A stretch of 64,000 nucleotides of DNA from Gracilibacillus salitolerans (GCF_009650095.1 NZ_CP045915.1:3410001-3474000); one strand, 5' to 3'. Shown: positions 28,101 through 36,706, numbered from the stretch's first letter. The notes: generated by a model from the sequence alone, not told the origin. Numbers and translations: made by a program.

Positions 28101-28283
28101 AGCAAAAGTAGAGAAACCCCAATTTTCCATTTCTAGCGGCTCTGCATCTCCAAAATCTGTCCCATAAACTGTCTGAAAATCGTCGTTTGCAAAGGCAGTC
28201 GGTACAATAGAAAAAGAAGATAAAATGAGAATTCCAATCGTAATAAGTAAAAAATGCTTTTTCATAAGACTTTTACTAGGCAA
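25182..28283 (-). CDS. Secreted rhamnogalacturonan lyase, PL11 family, with FIMAH domain (copy 2)
   Basis: This is the tandem partner of copy 1, with the same domain order and near-identical motifs (RLTPPETNRETEWLDRGVIAL, NDASVGDLDGDGEYEVILKW, SGLAYLDGQTPSAIYGRGYYERT). The frame is open to 28394, but that ATG coincides with a cre-like site. The TTG at 28283 lies 10 bases after AAGGAG, aligns with the GTG of copy 1, and gives 1033 residues, exactly the length of copy 1. I therefore use it. The signal peptides are nearly identical (ILILSSFSIVPTAFAND). Differences cluster in the Ig-like and FIMAH parts. It probably acts on the same polymer with different chain-length or site preference. Confidence 0.93.
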   Translation of the reverse strand: MPSKSLMKKHFLLITIGILILSSFSIVPTAFANDDFQTVYGTDFGDAEPLEMENWGFSTFAATVSVNEEDIAGNDTAKLDFSIVDQSGGRVATKDFDSAVKGTQIQVKLDWYPGKNNDKGSNANENAGELRIEDEAGNKVFTINNTNNAPLTFFAGNQEPVETGITNPEAWYEVDINFDLLENMIHFSIGDESYPVSLEDVAFDGSVDKLKLVGIRTSGNNHTWTTYLDNVEINQIPVVENAITAVHELPYQRVFLGETTTDIDSIELPETVPVTLANNSTVDAPIANWQVVGEEWNPDQEGVYLFEGVLAESEEIENPFDRTATVYVYNRLTPPETNRETEWLDRGVIALQAEGGIFVSWRLLSDEYDQDVSFDIFRNGEQLNDQPLNVTNYLDEDGNSGDEYRVETIVNGEVTETNEVDSLSEDYLSIPLQKPEGGTTATGDYTYTANDASVGDLDGDGEYEVILKWYPTNSIDSSQTGMTGPTIFDAYKMDGTLLWRINMGHNLTSGAHYHQFVVADFNGNGKSEFLIKSADATTSYGTTDGEYDPNKVLSVIGNPEDDGKWVNDSGHVYGGPEYMSVFDGETGEVIDTIDYAFPVEKEEGDGGASWGDTWYNRSDRFLSGLAYLDGQTPSAIYGRGYYERTSFVAYNLVDDELTEEWTFDSDEAGRGSSLGFHSLATGDVDNDGFDEIIAGSLTLDHDGTILYAMDGEMGRDEGSHGDALHVGAFDPAREGLHVFGVHEVPAVASVEYHDGATGETLMAYFANRDVGRGLAANITSNPGYEFWGTGGNDAETGGGIYNVQGNVHADSFRDAGLSVNFALYWDGDLLHELLDDTAITKYQEDSGQANVMKDFEGVVSNNGTKATPSLQADVLGDWREEVILPTTDSNELRIFSTTVPTEYRLPTLMHDSVYRMGIAWQNSAYNQPPHIGYYLGEDIRDQVLAGELEFPSVNYTTSFAGLKHQVDMEVTAASDQVLRNKLEQAEHHLEKDRTEQAVKQLEDFMKHLKRSDLADDVKDKLLQDAETIINSWS

Positions 28284-28379
28284 TATACCTTCACTCCTTT
28301 TAGAAAGTAATGTACAACAGGAGATTTTTTCCTTCACATTTTTAAATCTACAATCCTCCTTTTTCTTATTTTCCACAAA

Positions 28380-28607
28380 AGAAAGCGGATACATTTTGAT
28401 TGTGAATAAAAAGAATCTCTTCTTCTAGCCTAGCAACCTTTGTTATTCCCGACTATATCATTTTTTTGCACAATCCTAACCCGTTGATTCCGTTAGCAAT
28501 TAAAGGTTATATAATACATTTTTGTAATGCCTTATTCAAATAAATCAAAAAAATGCTAGTACTTCTTTTCTACTCTCTCAACAGAAAGATGATTAAAGAG
28601 TACTAGA
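28380..28607 (-). promoter_or_regulatory. Regulatory region of PL11 copy 2 (same architecture as copy 1)
   Basis: The inverted repeat CTAGTACT...AGTACTAG is at 28556-28607. A promoter TTGAAT / TATTAT with 17-base spacing lies at about 28516-28540. The AGCCTAGCAACCTTT...CTATATCATTTTTTTGCA block is at about 28426-28471, and ATGTATCCGCTTTCT (28394-28380) is one mismatch from the cre consensus. Confidence 0.6.
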
Positions 28608-28656
28608 TTTCACCATGTAACTATGAACTTTGTCCCAGACATTTCGTTTATTTATT

Positions 28657-28914
28657 CTAGTGCTTTATTATTTTGTAGATAATATATGCCATAACGTTAG
28701 CAAGAACAAATAGCAGATTTCCTTGAGCATTTGCATGTAGAACCTGTTCAGCAGCACTCTTACTTTTATAGTAGTCTGATTGATTCTTCCAGTTTCGATA
28801 TTGTTCTTCTTCTAAACCTTCCAAATAACGATACTGAAAAGGGACGAGAACTGATGATAACAATATGTATGCACCTACCATGATCAATAGGACGTTTCCT
28901 AATAAAATAGACAA
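28657..28914 (-). CDS. Small membrane protein of unknown function
   Basis: An 85-residue protein with a hydrophobic N-terminus (ILLGNVLLIMVGAYILLSSVLV), a charged middle (YRYLEGLEEEQYRNWKNQSDYYKSKSAAEQVL) and a hydrophobic C-terminus (LLFVLANVMAYIIYKII). This predicts two membrane helices with a soluble loop. No family is recognised. The TTG start at 28914 directly abuts GGGAG, so the true start is uncertain. It lies between the PL11 and PBP genes with no obvious link to either. Confidence 0.5.
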   Translation of the reverse strand: MSILLGNVLLIMVGAYILLSSVLVPFQYRYLEGLEEEQYRNWKNQSDYYKSKSAAEQVLHANAQGNLLFVLANVMAYIIYKIIKH

Positions 28915-29088
28915 CTCCCATACAAAATTCTTTCTAGTATATTATACGAATGATCATTGCTCGGGGTTTCATTTTCCAAAAAATTACTCTGATATATGTA
29001 TATAACAAGCTGCATCTTACATATGGTTTACAGATTGATAAAAACGGGTAGTTTTCAACCAGAACGAAGGTTAGAGAGGTTGAGTCAT

Positions 29089-31503
29089 ATGACAATGAAA
29101 AGAACCACAAGAAGAAAAAGAAAACAAAAAAGATGCATCAGAATCATCATCGCAACCTTTCTCATTTTCTTATCTTTGCTGATTATAGGGGGCATCTCTC
29201 TATTCGCCCTTATTCAAGATACACCTGCATTATCAGAAGAGCAATTACAAAATCCAAGCACTTCCGTCATCTATGATAAAAACGAGAATAAGGTTGCCAA
29301 TATTACCGGTAACGAGCATCGCTTACCTGTAAACATTGATGATGTTCCAACACAGGTTCAGAACGCTTTTATCGCAATAGAAGATGCTCGATTCCGAAAG
29401 CACTCCGGAGTTGATCTAAAGCGTATCGCTGGAGCAATATTGGCAAATATGGAAGAAGGCTGGGGAGCTGAGGGTGGTAGTACAATCACCCAACAGGTAG
29501 TAAAAAACACTTACCTATCTCCAGAAAAAACTCTAAAAAGAAAAGCACAGGAAGCATACCTTGCCATTCAAATGGAAAAGAATTATTCGAAGGATGAAAT
29601 CTTAGAAATGTATATCAACACCATCTATTTCGGTCATGGTGCATATGGCCTAGGTGCAGCTGCAGAAGTTTACTTTAACAAAGACGTCAGTGAACTTACT
29701 GTTTCAGAAGCAGCTTTGCTCGCAGGACTTCCGCAACGTCCAAGCGGTTATGACCCTTTCAAGTATCCAGAAGCAGCGACAGATAGAAGAGAAATTGTAT
29801 TATCCGCGATGGAGAGACATAATTTCATCTCCTCAGAAATGGCTGAAGAGGCAAAGAATACAGAAATAGAAAGCATGCTCTCTCAAGAACAAGAAAACAA
29901 TTCCTATCAAGGGTTTATTGATTATGCCATAGAAGAATTGATTAAAAAAGGTTTTGAGGAGAATGAGCTTTATAATGGTGGTTTCAAAATATATACGACA
30001 CTTGATCCAGAGGCACAAGCTTTTACTAACGAGGTAATGACAGGAACGGATACGATCCCTTTTCCTGATGAAGCTTTTAAAGCAGGAGTTGTATTAATGG
30101 ATACTAAAACGGGTGCCATCCGCGCGATCGGTGGTAATCGTGATCCAGAAGCTGAAGGCATACAACGCGGGTTCAATTTTGCAACAGATATAAAGCGTCA
30201 ACCCGGTTCAACGATAAAGCCGATTCTAGACTATGGACCAGCGATTGAATATAACAACTGGTCTACGTATCATCAGATTAAAGATGAAAAACTTGAACTT
30301 GATGGAAAAGAATTCAAAAATTATGATGGCAGATTCCATGGTATTGTATCGATGAGAGAGTCACTGGTAAACTCTTATAATATTCCCGCGATCAAGACAT
30401 TCTTAGAATTAGAAAATGATCAAGCCAAACAATTTGCCGCCAACCTTGGTATTGACCTAGAACATGCTTACCCTTCCTATGCAATTGGTGGCTTCGGAAA
30501 TGAGGATGGTGTCTCTCCACTAAAAATGGCTGGTGCTTATGCAACATTTGGAAATAATGGACAATATCACGAACCATACGCTGTTACTAAAGTAGAATAT
30601 CCAGCAGGTGAAGTAAGAGAATTGGAGTCAGAAGGACAAAAAGCAATGAATGATTACACTGCCTATATGATTACTGATATGTTGAAAGATGTAGTCGAAG
30701 AAGGTACCGGTACACTTGCCAGAATTGACGGCTTACCTATGGCTGGTAAAACAGGAACGACAAACCCTCCAGAAGGTATTTCAGCTGGGTCTACCGATTC
30801 TTGGTTTGTAGGCTATACAACAGAATACACTGCTGCTGTTTGGACCGGCTACGAGACTACTTCTACAGAGCAATTCATCAGCAAAGAAGATGCACGCATT
30901 TCCAGGTTATTATTCAAGGAAATTATGTCCCATGCTTCCCAAGATATCGAAACAGCAGATTTCACAAAACCATCGAGCGTAGAAGAAGTAATGATTGACA
31001 CACGTAATGGCAAAGTCGCATCTAACCACACTCCTTCCAGCAGTATTGTAGCAGAGTTATTTGTAAAAGGAACGACGATACCAATGGAGTATAAGCCAGT
31101 ACAAAAGGACACAACAAATAATAATTCGAATAACCAAGAAGAAAAAGAGAAGAAAGAGAAAGAAAAAGATCAAAAGGAAGAGAAAAAAGAACAGGAAAAA
31201 ATGGAGAAAGAAAAGAAGAAAGAAGAAGAGAAAAAGAAAAAAGAAGAAAAAGAAGACAATAATCAGGAAAAACAAGACTCTGACGACAATAATGCTTCCA
31301 ACCGTGATAAAAAAGAAAAAAATACAGATGAGGATGCCAACAATAATTCAGAGCAAAACGACAATAGTGAAGAAGACAGTGAGGACTCTCAAGAAGAAAA
31401 TGACTCTAACGAGACAGATCAACCGGGTTCGGATGATGAATCGAATAAGGAAGAAGAAAGTATAGAATCAGATAAAAATAATAATGAGGAAGAAGAGGAT
31501 TAA
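29089..31503 (+). CDS. Class A penicillin-binding protein (PBP1A-type) with long charged tail
   Basis: A bifunctional cell-wall synthase. I start it at the ATG at 29089, after AGAGGTTGAG; the frame is open further out. A basic N-terminus and one membrane helix (residues 18-42) precede the glycosyltransferase domain with EDARFRKHSGVD near 98 and GGSTITQQVVKN near 129. The transpeptidase has all three active motifs: GSTIKP (SxxK), VNSYNIP (SxN) and AGKTGTT (KTG). After about residue 675 comes a tail of roughly 130 residues made almost only of K, E, D, N, Q and S. Such low-complexity tails occur in some Firmicute PBP1 proteins; this one is long and acidic at its end. Confidence 0.93.
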   Translation: MTMKRTTRRKRKQKRCIRIIIATFLIFLSLLIIGGISLFALIQDTPALSEEQLQNPSTSVIYDKNENKVANITGNEHRLPVNIDDVPTQVQNAFIAIEDARFRKHSGVDLKRIAGAILANMEEGWGAEGGSTITQQVVKNTYLSPEKTLKRKAQEAYLAIQMEKNYSKDEILEMYINTIYFGHGAYGLGAAAEVYFNKDVSELTVSEAALLAGLPQRPSGYDPFKYPEAATDRREIVLSAMERHNFISSEMAEEAKNTEIESMLSQEQENNSYQGFIDYAIEELIKKGFEENELYNGGFKIYTTLDPEAQAFTNEVMTGTDTIPFPDEAFKAGVVLMDTKTGAIRAIGGNRDPEAEGIQRGFNFATDIKRQPGSTIKPILDYGPAIEYNNWSTYHQIKDEKLELDGKEFKNYDGRFHGIVSMRESLVNSYNIPAIKTFLELENDQAKQFAANLGIDLEHAYPSYAIGGFGNEDGVSPLKMAGAYATFGNNGQYHEPYAVTKVEYPAGEVRELESEGQKAMNDYTAYMITDMLKDVVEEGTGTLARIDGLPMAGKTGTTNPPEGISAGSTDSWFVGYTTEYTAAVWTGYETTSTEQFISKEDARISRLLFKEIMSHASQDIETADFTKPSSVEEVMIDTRNGKVASNHTPSSSIVAELFVKGTTIPMEYKPVQKDTTNNNSNNQEEKEKKEKEKDQKEEKKEQEKMEKEKKKEEEKKKKEEKEDNNQEKQDSDDNNASNRDKKEKNTDEDANNNSEQNDNSEEDSEDSQEENDSNETDQPGSDDESNKEEESIESDKNNNEEEED

Positions 31504-31534
31504 AGAAAGCCACTACCTCTATTTGCTAAATCTG

Positions 31535-31584
31535 CAAACTATTCACCCCCGTTTCACAAGCATGAAACGGGGGTGAATAGTTTG
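31535..31584. repeat. Perfect 22-bp inverted repeat with 6-base loop after the PBP gene
   Basis: Left arm 31535-31556 and right arm 31563-31584 match over all 22 bases (core ATTCACCCCCGTTTCA), loop CAAGCA. There is no T-run on either side, unlike the other terminators here. It may still end the PBP transcript. Confidence 0.8.
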
Positions 31585-31652
31585 TGGCGCAATTAATCTA
31601 TTTAAATTCACTAGTAAAAATATAACAAAAGATGAGATAAGCATTCATTATA

Positions 31653-31667
31653 TTGTAAACGCTTTAT
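31653..31667. promoter_or_regulatory. cre-like site before the GH51 gene
   Basis: TTGTAAACGCTTTAT differs from the WTGNAANCGNWNNCW CcpA consensus at one position. It lies about 90 bases before the start codon, so catabolite repression is likely. Confidence 0.6.
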
Positions 31668-31758
31668 AAACTAACGTTAAACATGTATAGTAAAAGTATT
31701 CATTTCTTTGTCTTACTTTTAATTAGTTCATTTATTTCAAAAAAACGAGGTGGAAATT

Positions 31759-33255
31759 ATGACAAAAGAAACAAAGGTTGAAGTGAATCCGAGACGTGTT
31801 TTAAGTAGTGGCAACTCTATGCTTTATGGTCATTTTATCGAGCAGTTTCATCGCCAAATTTATGGAGGAATTTTCGACCCTGATTCACCTCTTTCAGATG
31901 AACAAGGGTTCCGTCAGGACGTACTAGATGCTTTAAAAAATATTGGAACTCCTATTGTCAGATGGCCAGGTGGATGTTTTGTATCCAACTATCATTGGGA
32001 AGATGGGGTTGGAAAACGGGAACCTTTTTTTGATAAAGCTTGGAGAGTAGAAGAACCAAACCTGTTCGGAACAGACGAATTTGTTGCCTTCTGTCGCTTG
32101 ATAGGAGCAGAACCATATATTTGTACAAATGCAGGAACTGGTACAGCAGAAGAGATGAGCAATTGGGTAGAATATTGTAATCTCAAAGAAGAAGGAAAAT
32201 ACGCAAAAATGAGACAGGAAAACGGCCTTAAAGAGCCATTCAACGTGAAGTACTGGAGCATCGGTAATGAAAACTATGGTAATTGGGAAATTGGAGCAAA
32301 AGACCAAAAAGAATGGGCCCGGTTAGTATTAGAATCCGCTAAAATGATGAAACGAGTAGATCCCACAATTGAATTACTCGCTGCCAGTATTTCTGACTTG
32401 GATTGGAATATCAATCTTTTAAAAGAAGCTGGAGACTTTCTAGATTGGATTTCTATTCACGGTTATTGGGATCGACTTCATGAAGTGGACAACCCTTCCC
32501 CATATGAAACTTGTATGATCCATACGTTAGAAATAGAAGAACAAATTTTAAAAACAAAACATATTCTAGGTTCACTCGGTTATCTAAACAAAATCAAGAT
32601 CGCTTTTGACGAATGGAATTTACGGGGATGGCATCATCCAAATGTCCATAGAGGAGATTGGATGGCCGATGATATTATTACATCAAGAGATCGAAATGAT
32701 ATTAATTCTACCTATACAATGGCAGACGCTGTTTTTAATGCATGTTTCCTAAATACTTGTTTAAAACATAGTGATGTTATCGGAATGGCAAATTTCGCGC
32801 CTGTGATTAATACTCGCGGTGCTATTTTCACACATGAAGATGGACTTGTCTTACGTTCTACTTACTATGTATTTGAGTTATACACGAAATGTATGGGAGA
32901 TAAGATTGTCGATACTTGGACTTCACAAAATGATTTCTTTGAAGTTAAGCACGGAGGAAAAACGTATCACGTACCATCACTAGATGTCATTGCTACAACA
33001 AGAGAAGGATCAGAAAACGTAAGAATAGCGATTATTAACAGACACCCAAATGAAAAAAGAGTGATTAACATAAAAAATAACATTCAATTCGAGAATGGAA
33101 CCGTCTATTCCATAATAGGCTCTTCTAAAGATGCATACAATGATATAGATCAACTGGACAATTGTAAAACTGTCCAACATACGGTGAAAGTAAATGCATA
33201 TGAAGCAGCTGTAGAAGTGGAGCCTCATTCAGTTAATGTATTGGTATTTGAATAA
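31759..33255 (+). CDS. Alpha-L-arabinofuranosidase, GH51 family (AbfA-type)
   Basis: A 498-residue intracellular enzyme (no signal peptide) that removes terminal arabinose from arabino-oligosaccharides. The GH51 signatures are GHFIEQFHRQIYGGIFD near residue 22, PIVRWPGGCFVSNYHWEDG near 57, the acid/base Glu in WSIGNENYGNW near 170, and the nucleophile in IAFDEWNLRGWHHP near 290. The ATG at 31759 follows GAGGTGG. The enzyme would finish oligosaccharides released by the secreted GH43 encoded next. A cre-like site lies upstream. Confidence 0.94.
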   Translation: MTKETKVEVNPRRVLSSGNSMLYGHFIEQFHRQIYGGIFDPDSPLSDEQGFRQDVLDALKNIGTPIVRWPGGCFVSNYHWEDGVGKREPFFDKAWRVEEPNLFGTDEFVAFCRLIGAEPYICTNAGTGTAEEMSNWVEYCNLKEEGKYAKMRQENGLKEPFNVKYWSIGNENYGNWEIGAKDQKEWARLVLESAKMMKRVDPTIELLAASISDLDWNINLLKEAGDFLDWISIHGYWDRLHEVDNPSPYETCMIHTLEIEEQILKTKHILGSLGYLNKIKIAFDEWNLRGWHHPNVHRGDWMADDIITSRDRNDINSTYTMADAVFNACFLNTCLKHSDVIGMANFAPVINTRGAIFTHEDGLVLRSTYYVFELYTKCMGDKIVDTWTSQNDFFEVKHGGKTYHVPSLDVIATTREGSENVRIAIINRHPNEKRVINIKNNIQFENGTVYSIIGSSKDAYNDIDQLDNCKTVQHTVKVNAYEAAVEVEPHSVNVLVFE

Positions 33256-33265
33256 TCAAATGTTG

Positions 33266-33305
33266 ACCCTGTTTGGACTCTTTTATGGAAACAGGGTTTC
33301 TTTCT
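33266..33305 (+). terminator. Terminator after the GH51 gene
   Basis: accctgttt (33266-33274) pairs with aaacagggt (33289-33297), followed by TTCTTTCT. The rest of the 372-base gap before the GH43 gene is AT-rich, with a cre site and a five-codon reading frame with its own ribosome site. Confidence 0.75.
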
Positions 33306-33530
33306 GTTCTACTAATCTTCGAAACCTCTCCCTTCCTTTCCTCAAGTATACCAATTAGATTACATTTATATTACAATATTGAAAACCAAATAATTTTATT
33401 GTATTCTATTGTTAATAAATTAATGTACCATTATAATTATTTTTATATTTAATTAACAATTTTGATAACATTATTATGAATATATAGGTATTAACCAACA
33501 CCGATTAATATTTTTATTTATTAATATAAA

Positions 33531-33545
33531 ATGGAAACGCATACA
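33531..33545. promoter_or_regulatory. cre site before the GH43 gene
   Basis: ATGGAAACGCATACA matches the CcpA consensus WTGNAANCGNWNNCW at every position and lies 83 bases before the start codon. Confidence 0.7.
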
Positions 33546-33627
33546 TTGCGTTAGTGTATTTTGAAGGGAGGAATGTGATGGGGAATTCATAAGTGATTGT
33601 AATAAAAATTTAGAAGGGAGCATTTAC

Positions 33628-36162
33628 ATGAAATCTATTATTAGAAAATCGATTTTATTATTTCTCGTATTTATGTTAATTCCAGCGACAGTAGGTGCGA
33701 CAAAAAATTCACAGCAATCTGACAACAGTAATAAACCTGGACAACCCTCGGAAGGTCCTGTTCCTCATTTTAATAACGTATCCGTACATGATCCTTCCAT
33801 TATTAAAGACGGTGATACCTTCTATGCTTTTGGTACACACATTGAAGCAGCAAAATCTAAGGATCTTATAAGTTGGGATAGATTCACCAATGGTTATACA
33901 ACCCCTGATAACACACTGTATGGTGATCTATCAGAAAACCTAGCAGGCTCTTTTGAATGGGCTGGAGAAAACGATGCCGATAGCGCTGGCGGTTTTGCTG
34001 TATGGGCACCTGATATCTTTTATAATGAAGATTATGTCAATGAAGATGGATCAACAGGTGCCTATATGATCTATTACAGTGCGTCTTCAACATACATTCG
34101 TTCTGCGATCGGCTATGCCGTTTCACAAGATATTGAAGGACCTTATGAATACGTAGATACTGTTGTATATTCAGGATTCACAGAAGAAGAAGCTTATGAT
34201 AATAATAGTACTATTAATAAGCAATGGGAAAACACAAATATTTCTTCCTTAGTAGAAGATGGTACATTAGCAGAAGAAAATGACGACTGGTTTAGTAGTG
34301 ATGGATCATTTAATAATACGATGTACCCTAATGCAATCGATGCCAACCTATTCTATGATGAAGATGGAAAGCTTTGGATGACTTATGGTTCATGGTCTGG
34401 CGGTTTATTCTTATTAGAAATAGATAAAGAGACCGGTCAGGTTATTTATCCTGAAGAAGACGGTGAAACGGAAGATGGCAGAATGATCGACCGCTACTTT
34501 GGCACCAAAATTGCCGGCGGTTACACCAAATCAGGTGAAGGACCATATATCGTATACGATGAAGAAACTGGCTACTACTATTTATACGTAACCTACGGCT
34601 GGCTAGGTGCAGACGGCGGATATAATATGAGAGTTTTCCGTGCAACAGCTCCAGAAGGGCCTTATCTAGATGCCAAAGGGCAGGATGCTGTACTTCCTGG
34701 TAATGTATCGAACCACACATATGGTAATAAAATAATGGGTAATTTTATGTTTGACAGAAAAATTGGAGAAGCTGGCGATGGAGATGGCTTTGGATATGTT
34801 TCTCCTGGTCATAATTCTGTTTATTTAGATGAAGATACAGGAGAACAATTGCTAGTCTTCCATTCTCGTTTTCCTAATCAAGGTGAAGCACATGAAATGA
34901 GAATTCATTCCATTTTTATGAATGAAGACGATTGGCCAGTTGTATCTCCTTACCGTTACACAGGAAAAGCACTTGAAAAAGTTAATAAACAAGACATAGA
35001 AGGTTTGTACAAATTCATTAATCACGGGAATGAATACTCTGGTGCCATAGAAACTTCTGAGTATATTACTTTAGAGAAAAACAATAAAGTGACTGGTGCT
35101 GCAGAAGGAACTTGGAAGAAAACAGATCACAATCAGGCTGAAATCACACTTGATGATGAAACATATAAAGGCGTATTTGTTCCTCAATGGGATGAAGTAT
35201 CAGAACAATATGTGATGACATTTACAGCAATTTCTGATCAAGGAATAGCTATTTGGGGAAGTCAGCAAGCGGATAGAACTGATGCTGAAGTTGTGAAAGC
35301 TATAGAAGAGGAACTTAATTTAGGAAATACCAATGAAGTAGTTAGTGATTTAGAATTACCTACAGTGGGTGCAAATGGAGCAACAATTAGCTGGGAAACA
35401 TCAGATGAGTCGGTTATTACCAATACTGGCGAAATCGATCGTCCTTCAGAAGAAGTAGGCTCTTTAAACGCAACATTAACTGCTACCATAACACAAGGAG
35501 AAGAAACAGCTACAAAATCCTTTGAGATTACGGTGTTGCCCTATCAAAATGCGGAATTGACTAGTCATTTTCCTTTCGACAGTAATTTATCAGATCAGCA
35601 TGGTGACTTCGGAACTGGTACCATAACGGGGGATCGAATCACCAATACTGGCGGGTCCATTTCCTATGAAGAAGGTGTAAGTGGACAAGCAATCTACTTT
35701 GATGGTGATTCTGGTGTATTATTACCAGATAATTTGATTACGAACCATCAATATTCTGTTTCTTTCTGGGTAAACCCTGAAGACCTGTCAACATACACAA
35801 CTACTTTCTTCGGAGGAGAATTCAGCAGTTGGATTAGTATGTTGCCACAAGGACCTGCAAGTGACAGAACTATGCTATGGTCAGGTGAAGCATGGTATGA
35901 CGCTCCAAGCAGCTACACGATTAATACGAACGAATGGACACATGTAGCATTCTCTGTCAATAACGGAACGGTTAAATTATACTTGAACGGTGAGGAAGAA
36001 TTCGTAGGATCCAACTTCCCAGATATATTTACAAATGCAGACGCAGATTTCAGCCTTGGAGTAAACCACTGGGATACGCCATTTAAAGGATATATCGATG
36101 ATTTACAAATTTTTAATGGAGAACTATCACCGGAACAACTAAACCAACTTTCATCTCAATAG
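33628..36162 (+). CDS. Secreted GH43 endo-arabinanase with C-terminal LamG-like domain
   Basis: An 844-residue secreted enzyme. After the signal peptide (MKSIIRKSILLFLVFMLIPATVGA) comes a five-bladed GH43 propeller: VSVHDPSIIKDGDTFYAFGTH with the general-base Asp, WAPDIFYNED, and GEGPYIVYDEETGYYYLYVTYG with the catalytic Glu. The layout fits Abn2-type endo-1,5-alpha-L-arabinanases. An arabinanase C-terminal beta-barrel follows (about 450-545), then an Ig-like domain (VSDLELPTVGANGATISWETSDESVI, about 550-640) and a LamG/ConA-like domain (650-844, YSVSFWVNPEDL, GYIDDLQIFNGEL), probably sugar-binding. AGAAGGGAG precedes the ATG. It would debranch or cut pectin arabinan outside the cell for the GH51 enzyme. 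Confidence 0.92.
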   Translation: MKSIIRKSILLFLVFMLIPATVGATKNSQQSDNSNKPGQPSEGPVPHFNNVSVHDPSIIKDGDTFYAFGTHIEAAKSKDLISWDRFTNGYTTPDNTLYGDLSENLAGSFEWAGENDADSAGGFAVWAPDIFYNEDYVNEDGSTGAYMIYYSASSTYIRSAIGYAVSQDIEGPYEYVDTVVYSGFTEEEAYDNNSTINKQWENTNISSLVEDGTLAEENDDWFSSDGSFNNTMYPNAIDANLFYDEDGKLWMTYGSWSGGLFLLEIDKETGQVIYPEEDGETEDGRMIDRYFGTKIAGGYTKSGEGPYIVYDEETGYYYLYVTYGWLGADGGYNMRVFRATAPEGPYLDAKGQDAVLPGNVSNHTYGNKIMGNFMFDRKIGEAGDGDGFGYVSPGHNSVYLDEDTGEQLLVFHSRFPNQGEAHEMRIHSIFMNEDDWPVVSPYRYTGKALEKVNKQDIEGLYKFINHGNEYSGAIETSEYITLEKNNKVTGAAEGTWKKTDHNQAEITLDDETYKGVFVPQWDEVSEQYVMTFTAISDQGIAIWGSQQADRTDAEVVKAIEEELNLGNTNEVVSDLELPTVGANGATISWETSDESVITNTGEIDRPSEEVGSLNATLTATITQGEETATKSFEITVLPYQNAELTSHFPFDSNLSDQHGDFGTGTITGDRITNTGGSISYEEGVSGQAIYFDGDSGVLLPDNLITNHQYSVSFWVNPEDLSTYTTTFFGGEFSSWISMLPQGPASDRTMLWSGEAWYDAPSSYTINTNEWTHVAFSVNNGTVKLYLNGEEEFVGSNFPDIFTNADADFSLGVNHWDTPFKGYIDDLQIFNGELSPEQLNQLSSQ

Positions 36163-36168
36163 TGAAGT

Positions 36169-36206
36169 AAAAAGCTCTTTTCCAACTATGGAAAAGAGCT
36201 TTTTTA
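36169..36206 (+). terminator. Terminator after the GH43 gene
   Basis: A 15-bp perfect stem (36170-36184 with 36189-36203) and four-base loop, then TT. Confidence 0.9.
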
Positions 36207-36292
36207 ACTATTTATAGGAACTTTCCTCAAACAATTAGTGACATTATGGTAAAGTAAAAAGAAGAGATAATCTAACGATGGAGGTTTTGCTA

Positions 36293-36700
36293 ATGCCAGT
36301 CAATCCTTATTTAATGTTTAATGGAAATGCTCGTGAAGTAATCGAATTTTATGAAAAAACTTTTCAAACAGAACCAGCTGAAATAATGACTTATGGGGAC
36401 ATGCCAGTACAGAAGAAGGAAATACCAGAAGAAGTAAAGCCATTAGTCGTTCATGGAAGAATTTTTGTTGATGGAACACCGATTATGTTTTCCGATGTGA
36501 CGCCAGGTATGGAATACAAAGAAGGTAATAATGTTAATCTTACTGTTGTATCTGATAATGTTGAGTTGATACAACACGCATATAAGATCTTACAGGAAGA
36601 CGGTAAATTGGAAATGGAAATGCAGAAAACTTTCTGGTCGGAGAATTATGCAAAATTAACGGACAAGTATGGGATCCACTGGCAATTAAGTACGGAATAA
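36293..36700 (+). CDS. VOC-superfamily protein, PhnB-like
   Basis: A 135-residue glyoxalase-fold protein. It opens MPVNPYLMFNGNAREVIEFYEKTFQTEPAEIMTYGDMP, the classic PhnB/YjdN start, and ends AKLTDKYGIHWQLS. Members of this group have no settled function. The ATG at 36293 follows GGAGG; the frame opens 15 bases earlier. It is a single gene with its own terminator. Confidence 0.85.
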   Translation: MPVNPYLMFNGNAREVIEFYEKTFQTEPAEIMTYGDMPVQKKEIPEEVKPLVVHGRIFVDGTPIMFSDVTPGMEYKEGNNVNLTVVSDNVELIQHAYKILQEDGKLEMEMQKTFWSENYAKLTDKYGIHWQLSTE

Positions 36701-36706
36701 TACAGG

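Noticed and set aside
29970..30176. Minus-strand frames within the class A PBP gene
   Set aside because: Shadow frames; the plus-strand frame has intact glycosyltransferase and transpeptidase motifs over its full length.
31057..31275. Phenylalanine-rich open frame opposite the PBP tail
   Set aside because: It is the complement of the AAG/GAA-rich low-complexity tail; composition alone explains it.
21526..31584. The many hairpins read as CRISPR or phage attachment sites
   Set aside because: No regularly spaced identical repeats with variable spacers, no integrase, and each hairpin lies at a gene end as a normal terminator.
33571..33593. Five-codon reading frame (GTG ATG GGG AAT TCA TAA) with a GGGAGG site before the GH43 gene
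   Set aside because: Far too short to support as a gene, and purine-rich stretches are common in this leader. It is mentioned only in the description of the gap.
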